Shown here one piece after another: positions 1-3,793 of a stretch of 5,405 bases of DNA. The notes under the pieces were generated by a model that searched no databases, was not told the DNA's origin, and saw nothing but the letters and a program-made list of their open reading frames with translations. This DNA comes from Candidatus Cloacimonadota bacterium (GTDB lineage: Bacteria; Cloacimonadota; Cloacimonadia; Cloacimonadales; TCS61), in assembly GCA_030596265.1 (NCBI GenBank), contig JAUVKM010000172.1:1-5405 (forward strand), read 5' to 3'. Each line of letters starts with the position of its first letter. Position 1 is the stretch's first letter. Position numbers and translations under genes: made by a program.

Positions 1-849
1 AAGAAATCTGATAAACAGTTATTGATAGATATTGTGGATAAACGAAATAATGGTGAGGAATTGAACAATATTTATGTAGCTCTCACACGTGCAAAAAACA
101 ATCTGTTTTTCTTTATAACTTATGATAAAAAAGGTGATCTGGAAAAATTTGTAAGCAGTATAAATGATGATAGTTCCGTTCCTAAAAACATTGCAAAAGT
201 AGTTTATAATGAGTTTATAGAAGATATTCAGCAATTATCACAAGTTCATCAAATCATTGAATATGGAACTATTACAATTGAGGAACCGGAGACAGATAAA
301 GCAGCTTCCGAAATTGCAACTTCATTTTCCAAACACCTGAAATTCCTTAATTGGAATGATATTGCAGAGCGTGAATCGGAAAATATTCATCAACTTAAAA
401 CTGAAATCTTATATAATCAAAGCATACAGATCGGTAATATTGTACATGAATACTTATCTCACATTGATTATGATAACCCAGAGACCAGACAGATTGCCTT
501 CGAGAAAACCCTCGCAAAATACGGCAGTTTATTCCATAGAAGAAAAATACAAGAAATCGTTTTAAAAGTTAATCAATTTATAAATGAGAATAGTAAATTC
601 TTTAATAAAGATAATTGGGATAAGGTTTTCAATGAATTTACGATCTTTGATGAGTACGGCAATAAACCCCGCATTGATCGTTTAATGATAGATACGAATA
701 ATAAAGAGATTCTGATAGTAGATTATAAAACAGGACATATTTTGGAGGAAGAGCAACTTGACAGATACAAAGAGATTATTGAAAAGTTGCCGATAGTGGA
801 AAGAGATAATTATAGAGTGGAAACAGAGTTTGTGGAAGTGAGGGTGTAA
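1..849 (+). CDS. UvrD/AddA-type helicase-nuclease, C-terminal part (5' end outside window)
   Basis: This is the last 282 residues of a larger protein; the frame is open from base 1, so no start is visible. Residues 19-35 (EELNNIYVALTRAKNNL) are motif VI of superfamily 1 UvrD/AddA/RecB helicases. A linker follows, then a RecB-family PD-(D/E)xK nuclease domain: GNIVHEYL with His149, RIDRLMI with Asp226, VDYKTG with Asp241 and Lys243, and the helper motif QLDRY (Gln252, Tyr256). All expected catalytic positions are present, so the nuclease looks active. The visible part has no cysteine, so there is no iron-sulfur staple of the AddB kind; the helicase-plus-nuclease order fits an AddA-like subunit. 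By family, such proteins process double-strand DNA ends for recombinational repair in the cytoplasm. An addB partner would be expected upstream but is outside the window. A stand-alone UvrD-nuclease fusion is the alternative. The gene ends in TAA and is followed by a repeat-rich spacer, which argues against tight co-transcription with the next gene. Confidence 0.88.
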   Translation, partial: KKSDKQLLIDIVDKRNNGEELNNIYVALTRAKNNLFFFITYDKKGDLEKFVSSINDDSSVPKNIAKVVYNEFIEDIQQLSQVHQIIEYGTITIEEPETDKAASEIATSFSKHLKFLNWNDIAERESENIHQLKTEILYNQSIQIGNIVHEYLSHIDYDNPETRQIAFEKTLAKYGSLFHRRKIQEIVLKVNQFINENSKFFNKDNWDKVFNEFTIFDEYGNKPRIDRLMIDTNNKEILIVDYKTGHILEEEQLDRYKEIIEKLPIVERDNYRVETEFVEVRV

Positions 850-861
850 CCCCATCCCCAA

Positions 862-888
862 CCCTTCCCCTTAGACTAATGGGAAGGG
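862..888. repeat. GC-rich hairpin repeat after the helicase-nuclease gene
   Basis: The arms CCCTTCCC (862-869) and GGGAAGGG (881-888) are exact reverse complements. Inside them TTAG and CTAA also pair, leaving one C/T mismatch. The hairpin starts 12 bases after the stop codon, so it could help end transcription, but no T-run follows on either strand. It resembles the GC-rich dispersed hairpins (CCCCATCCCC...-type) common in many genomes, so I call it a repeat rather than a terminator. Confidence 0.6.
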
Positions 889-893
889 AGCGA

Positions 894-950
894 AAAATCT
901 GTCTTTCTGAGAAACTCTACTTGTATTTCTAACGAAGAATCTCAGATTTT
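894..950. repeat. Nested inverted repeat, possible degenerate dispersed element
   Basis: AAAATCTG (894-901) is the exact reverse complement of CAGATTTT (943-950). CTGAGA (907-912) pairs with TCTCAG (940-945), which overlaps the same right arm, so the two pairings are alternatives. AATCT-C-AGATT (938-948) is also a palindrome by itself. The words TTTCTGAG and CGAAGAATCTC recall a dispersed repeat (CATTCTGAGCGAAGCGAAGA-type) that I remember from many bacterial genomes, here apparently diverged by a middle insertion. That family match is from memory. Confidence 0.5.
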
Positions 951-961
951 AATTCTCGTTA

Positions 962-976
962 CGAAGTTAAACTTCG
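962..976. repeat. 15-base palindrome upstream of glmM
   Basis: CGAAGTT and AACTTCG are exact reverse complements around a central A at 969. It shares the core AAGTTNAACTT with a second, longer palindrome whose centre is 30 bases downstream. It could be a dispersed repeat or an operator half of a paired site; the sequence alone does not decide. Confidence 0.55.
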
Positions 977-987
977 CTTTCAATTAT

Positions 988-1010
988 GTTCACAAGTTCA
1001 ACTTGTGAAC
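988..1010. repeat. 23-base perfect palindrome upstream of glmM
   Basis: GTTCACAAGTT (988-998) and its exact reverse complement (1000-1010) flank a single central C at 999. The 11-bp arms would form a stable cruciform or RNA hairpin. It ends 15 bases before the glmM ribosome binding site, a position where an operator or 5'-leader hairpin could affect expression. It may equally be a copy of a dispersed repeat. Confidence 0.65.
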
Positions 1011-1025
1011 AAGATAATAAAATAC

Positions 1026-1030
1026 AGGAG
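1026..1030 (+). promoter_or_regulatory. Ribosome binding site of glmM
   Basis: AGGAG lies 11 bases before the ATG at 1042, a slightly long spacing through an A-rich stretch. The frame has a stop at 1018-1020 and no other ATG, GTG or TTG between, so this supports the chosen start. Confidence 0.7.
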
Positions 1031-1041
1031 AAAAAATAAAT

Positions 1042-2385
1042 ATGAGTAAATTAATGGTGAGTGTCTCAGGAATACGTGGAATTTACGGTGAAAATTTAAC
1101 AGCTGAGATCGCATTGAAATATGCTGCGCATTTTGGTATATTCTCAGGTCGAGGAAAAATAATTGTAGGAAGAGATTCGCGTACAACCGGACCTGCTATG
1201 TTTAATGCAGTTACTGCCGGTTTGATGTCTGTTGGCTGCGATGTTGTTGATATTGGTGTTGTATCTACACCAACTGTTTTACTTGCTGTAAAAGAAAGTG
1301 ATGCAAAAGGTGGAATTTCCATTACAGCATCACACAATTCGGCTGAATGGAATGCTATGAAATTTGTCGCAGAAAATGGGATGTTCTTGTTTCCTGAAAA
1401 TGCTTCAGCGTTAGTTTCATCTTTTGATAACGATGTTGATTATGTTGGTTGGGATAAAATTGGAAAATTAACTCAAGATAATAATGCGATCGAACGACAT
1501 ATTAACAAAATATTGAATATCTCATACTTAGATATTGATGAGATCAAAGCAAAGAAATTCAAGGTTGTTATTGATTCCGTGAATGGAGCCGGTGGGTTAA
1601 TCTCACCTAAACTACTTGAGGATCTTGGATGTGAAGTAATCGAAATAAATAGTGAACCAACCGGCATTTTTGCACATACCCCAGAACCACTTAATAAAAA
1701 TCTTAAACAATTAGAGAAAGCAGTTAAAGAGCATAAAGCTGATATTGGTTTTGCAACTGATCCCGATGTAGACAGACTTGCAATAGTTGATGAAAAGGGA
1801 AATTGTATTGGTGAAGAATTTTCACTCTTACTTTCTGAGAAATTTATCCTCTCTAAAGCTAAAGGGGATATAGTAACTAATCTATCTTCTTCTATGGCTT
1901 CGGAAGATATTGCTGCCGAATTTAGTGTGAATGTACATCGAACAAAAGTTGGTGAGATCAATGTTGGTAAGCTAATGATGGAAATTAACAGTCCTGTCGG
2001 CGGAGAAGGAAATGGTGGAGTTATCTGCCCTGAAGTTCATTTCACAAGAGATGCTCCTGCAGGAATTGCTGTGATCTTAGGCTATTTAGCAGAAAGTGGA
2101 AAAACTGTTTCTGAGTTAGCCGACCAAATCCCAAAATACTACTTTGCAAAGAATAAAATTAAAGTTGATCCTGCAGAACTTGATAATATCATGACCAAAG
2201 TTCCCTATATCTTCTCTGATCATCAGCTTGATAGAACCGACGGAATAAAAATACTTGGAGATAAATTCTGGATTCATGTACGCAAAAGCGGAACTGAACC
2301 AATTATCAGAGTTTATGTGGAAAGTGAAACTTCGGAAAAATCAGAGACAATTTGTAAAGAGACGATTGAGAAGTTGATTGGTTAA
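1042..2385 (+). CDS. glmM: Phosphoglucosamine mutase-like alpha-D-phosphohexomutase
   Basis: This complete 447-residue protein has all four landmarks of the alpha-D-phosphohexomutase family. They are the phosphoserine loop TASHNSAEWNAMKF (catalytic Ser97), the metal-binding loop DPDVDR (Asp240, Asp242, Asp244), the sugar-binding loop GEGNGG (321-326) and the phosphate-binding loop RKSGTEP (414-420). The N-terminal SVSGIRG is also typical. By family, the enzyme interconverts hexose-6- and hexose-1-phosphates through a phosphoserine and Mg2+, in the cytoplasm. Overall it matches the Bacteroidota-type proteins annotated GlmM, which make glucosamine-1-phosphate for UDP-GlcNAc, peptidoglycan and LPS. 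Two small departures are SHNS instead of the usual SHNP, and GEGNGG where classical GlmM has GEQSGH, so phosphomannomutase or phosphoglucomutase activity cannot be excluded. The ATG has an AGGAG 11 bases upstream. Palindromes sit just upstream, and repeat-rich spacers on both sides suggest its own transcription unit. Confidence 0.9.
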   Translation: MSKLMVSVSGIRGIYGENLTAEIALKYAAHFGIFSGRGKIIVGRDSRTTGPAMFNAVTAGLMSVGCDVVDIGVVSTPTVLLAVKESDAKGGISITASHNSAEWNAMKFVAENGMFLFPENASALVSSFDNDVDYVGWDKIGKLTQDNNAIERHINKILNISYLDIDEIKAKKFKVVIDSVNGAGGLISPKLLEDLGCEVIEINSEPTGIFAHTPEPLNKNLKQLEKAVKEHKADIGFATDPDVDRLAIVDEKGNCIGEEFSLLLSEKFILSKAKGDIVTNLSSSMASEDIAAEFSVNVHRTKVGEINVGKLMMEINSPVGGEGNGGVICPEVHFTRDAPAGIAVILGYLAESGKTVSELADQIPKYYFAKNKIKVDPAELDNIMTKVPYIFSDHQLDRTDGIKILGDKFWIHVRKSGTEPIIRVYVESETSEKSETICKETIEKLIG

Positions 2386-2444
2386 ATCCCCTCTTCAGTC
2401 TTCGTCCCGAATATCTGGACTACGCCACGACAAGTGAGAGGAGT

Positions 2445-2458
2445 ACGGCTTTAGCCGT
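2445..2458. repeat. Short perfect hairpin ACGGCT/AGCCGT
   Basis: ACGGCT (2445-2450) and AGCCGT (2453-2458) are exact reverse complements around TT. It lies 60 bases after the glmM stop and is followed by G-rich sequence, not a T-run, so it does not look like an intrinsic terminator. Its architecture resembles the other short palindromes in this window. Confidence 0.55.
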
Positions 2459-2481
2459 GGGGTGTGTAGAATCCCTTGCAA

Positions 2482-2517
2482 TTCCCTTTTATACAGAACT
2501 TCATTCCTAAAAGGGAA
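2482..2517. repeat. Inverted repeat with 10-base arms
   Basis: TTCCCTTTTA (2482-2491) and TAAAAGGGAA (2508-2517) are exact reverse complements separated by 16 bases. Further out, CTTGC before it and GCAAG after it also match. No T-run follows on the plus strand. This is probably a dispersed repeat unit; a transcript hairpin downstream of glmM is also possible. Confidence 0.55.
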
Positions 2518-2546
2518 ACGTAGAAAAGCAAGAAGAAAAACTTCGT

Positions 2547-2563
2547 CCCCCTTCATAAGGGGG
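2547..2563. repeat. CCCCCTT/AAGGGGG hairpin repeat
   Basis: CCCCCTT (2547-2553) and AAGGGGG (2557-2563) form a 7-bp stem with a three-base loop. It is followed by AATTAAAGGGGGTTTAATTA, a second G5 block flanked by TTAAA and TTTAA. I recall this CCCCCTT...AAGGGGGAATTAAAGGGGG layout as a widespread intergenic repeat. Weak T-rich sequence follows, so a contribution to termination after glmM, 160 bases upstream, is possible but unproven. Confidence 0.55.
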
Positions 2564-2643
2564 AATTAAAGGGGGTTTAATTATTTTGTAATTGACAGTT
2601 AGAAACCAAAATAGAAGTTTCGATTTTAATAAGGAATTAAGAA

Positions 2644-2709
2644 ATGAATTATTTGTATATCACCCAATATGGCATGTTAAACGACATAAGTCGTTTAGTT
2701 TGTAGTTAG
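2644..2709 (+). CDS. Possible 21-codon leader ORF upstream of the PLD-like gene
   Basis: An ATG at 2644 opens a 21-residue frame (MNYLYITQYG... ending LVCS) that stops with TAG at 2707-2709. AAGGA at 2631-2635 lies 8 bases before the ATG, a better-placed ribosome binding site than that of the gene that follows. Its last third coincides with a perfect palindrome at 2678-2697, and it ends 27 bases before the PLD-like start. This layout would suit a leader peptide, but a frame this short can arise by chance, and I recognise no family. Confidence 0.25.
   Translation: MNYLYITQYGMLNDISRLVCS
2678..2697. repeat. Palindrome 40 bases upstream of the PLD-like gene
   Basis: TAAACGAC (2678-2685) and GTCGTTTA (2690-2697) are exact reverse complements with the loop ATAA; one or two G-T wobble pairs could extend the stem. 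The position suits an operator or a leader-RNA hairpin controlling the downstream gene. It could also be one more member of the short palindromes scattered through the spacers here. Confidence 0.55.
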
Positions 2710-2736
2710 ATGTAATTAAAGAAACATGGTGAGAAA

Positions 2737-3525
2737 ATGGAAATAATTAACCCAAATGAGATTGGTTCAAAAATATCAACATTGATAGTTGAATCTAAAG
2801 TAAAATTTATTGCAGTTACTCCGTATATTGACGTTTCAAACTGGAAAAAAATATTAATAAACATTGAAAATGCAATAGAAAGAAAAGTTTCAATTGATTT
2901 TTATTATCGGGAAATTAAAGATGTAGATTTTAATGTTTTAAATAAATTGGGTATAAAACTTTTTAAAATTAAAGGACTACATACAAAAATGTATTTCAAT
3001 GAAAATGAAATGATCATTAGTAGTATGAATTTATATGAGTTTTCGGACCTACATTCTATTGAAATTGCAATATTTTACAGCAATCTAGAGAACTATAATA
3101 AATTGTTTGATTATTTTCATAAATATATTTATAAGCAAATAAATGAACGAACTCTTATACCTTCTGGATTTAAGTATGAATTAGATGATTTACATGACTA
3201 TTTATCCAATAGATTTGTTGACAGTAGAATAATTAGAGCAAAGACTTATTTATTCTCGAAGAATCTTATTCCATTTTTTCATGTGTTCATTAATGAATAT
3301 TCTATTGGTCTTAAATTGCCGACGGGATACCCTGATGATAATATCATAAAGAAACATTCTATAATATTTACTAATTTAAGTAATCATAGTTTTAATATTT
3401 ATAAACCTAATGAAAACTATCAATACTGTAGATGGGAAATTGAATTAAAAGGAAAAACTGATTTTGAGAAACTTAATCTTTTGGTTGAATTACGTGAATT
3501 AATAACATCTAAACTAAGCGTATAG
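2737..3525 (+). CDS. PLD-like (single HxK motif) protein of unknown role
   Basis: A complete 262-residue protein. The N-terminal half (about 5-135) looks like a phospholipase D-like domain: a strand KVKFIAVTPYID (21-32), then LHTKMYFNENEMIISSMNLY (81-100) with His82, Lys84, Ser96 and Asn98 in HxK...SxN order. The spacing is one residue shorter than the canonical HxK(x)4D...GSxN, and Asn88/Glu89 stands where Asp is usual; I recall related proteins with HAK...NE...SMNLYEFS. A single motif implies that an active site, if functional, forms in a dimer, as in Nuc- or BfiI-type nucleases. Residues 140-262 belong to no family I recognise. There is no signal peptide or membrane segment, so it is probably cytoplasmic. 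An in-frame stop at 2713-2715 with no other start between fixes the ATG; GGTGAG at 2728-2733 is a weak, close ribosome binding site. Three hand-counted 60-base lines gave 20-35% GC, against 37-48% in glmM, suggesting acquired DNA. DNA/RNA cleavage or nucleic-acid binding is a guess. Confidence 0.8.
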   Translation: MEIINPNEIGSKISTLIVESKVKFIAVTPYIDVSNWKKILINIENAIERKVSIDFYYREIKDVDFNVLNKLGIKLFKIKGLHTKMYFNENEMIISSMNLYEFSDLHSIEIAIFYSNLENYNKLFDYFHKYIYKQINERTLIPSGFKYELDDLHDYLSNRFVDSRIIRAKTYLFSKNLIPFFHVFINEYSIGLKLPTGYPDDNIIKKHSIIFTNLSNHSFNIYKPNENYQYCRWEIELKGKTDFEKLNLLVELRELITSKLSV

Positions 3526-3585
3526 CACAAATAATATTAAATGAACGGATAGTCATGGTAAAAGACTACTAGCTTGTATAACGCA

Positions 3586-3613
3586 TAGATTCCCAATCAA
3601 GTTGAAAATGACA
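3586..3613. repeat. Dispersed repeat, copy A of an inverted pair
   Basis: This stretch starts TAGATTCCC and ends AATGACA. Its ends match the reverse complement of the 3623-3649 element (TGGATTCCC...CTGACA), so the two are inverted copies about 10 bases apart. The family pattern, GGATTCCC...GGGAATGACA, is one I recall as a common intergenic repeat. Here the inner stem is degraded (AATCAAGTT in place of a self-complementary core). Confidence 0.5.
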
Positions 3614-3622
3614 TAAAAAATT

Positions 3623-3649
3623 TGTCAGTCCCGCAAAAGCGGGAATCCA
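3623..3649. repeat. Dispersed hairpin repeat, copy B of an inverted pair
   Basis: TCCCGC (3629-3634) and GCGGGA (3639-3644) form a perfect stem with an AAAA loop, flanked by TGTCA and ATCCA. Read on the minus strand, the hairpin is followed 9 bases later by a run of six T at 3615-3620. It could therefore act as a weak intrinsic terminator for the outer-membrane protein gene whose stop is at 3794. On the plus strand no T-run follows. Confidence 0.6.
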
Positions 3650-3683
3650 TGAAAAATAAAAGAGAGATCCCCGATCCTGCCTA

Positions 3684-3710
3684 CATCCTTCGACTCCGCT
3701 CAGGATGACA
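3684..3710. repeat. Dispersed repeat with CATCCT/AGGATG ends
   Basis: CATCCT (3684-3689) and AGGATG (3702-3707) are reverse complements around TCGACTCCGCTC. This CCTTCGACTCCGCTCAGGAT word is one I recall as widespread in intergenic DNA of many bacteria. It lies in the convergent spacer between the PLD-like gene and the outer-membrane protein gene. No T-run on either side supports a terminator. Confidence 0.6.
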
Positions 3711-3793
3711 CAAGCTACGGCTACCATGCAAGTTGAGTGAGAACGAGTTCCGCAATATTCAGTGTTTAGTCAGTGAAAGTCTGTGGCAAAACT

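Larger units (their letters stand above)
2386..2736. other. 351-base spacer rich in hairpins, no recognised gene
   Basis: Between glmM and the PLD-like gene I see no protein of recognisable family. The first two thirds hold three hairpins (2445-2458, 2482-2517, 2547-2563) and a 9-base direct repeat, CTTCGTCCC, at 2400-2408 and 2541-2549. The last third is very AT-rich and holds a possible 21-codon leader ORF with a palindrome at its 3' end. The switch in composition near 2575 may mark the left edge of the segment carrying the PLD-like gene. Confidence 0.6.

Noticed and set aside
862..888. GC-rich hairpin as an intrinsic terminator of the helicase-nuclease gene
   Set aside because: The stem is good but no T-run follows on either strand, and the sequence resembles a dispersed repeat.
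850..1041. CRISPR array from the clustered palindromes
   Set aside because: There is no recurring direct repeat of 20 or more bases with regular spacers, here or in the other spacers, and no cas gene.
1473..1961. 162-codon open frame on the minus strand inside glmM
   Set aside because: It lies wholly antisense to a well-supported family protein, has a low-complexity serine-rich translation and no domain; it is a shadow of the mutase reading frame.
2592..2620. Perfect TTGACA box upstream of the PLD-like gene as a sigma-70 promoter
   Set aside because: At 16-18 base spacing there is no acceptable -10 (AAGTTT at 17), and the nearest TA-rich words are too near or too far. In such AT-rich DNA a single -35 match is weak evidence.
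2737..3525. PLD-like gene as part of a multi-gene defence island
   Set aside because: Neither flank has a methyltransferase, helicase, ATPase, toxin-antitoxin or CBASS-type partner within the window; the helicase-nuclease at 1-849 looks like an ordinary repair enzyme and is separated by glmM.
3650..3793. Small gene or RNA in the convergent spacer
   Set aside because: Apart from the dispersed repeat at 3684-3710, I see no ORF with a ribosome binding site, no tRNA fold and no terminator-like 3' end; the CAGTG pair near 3761-3776 is a direct, not an inverted, repeat.
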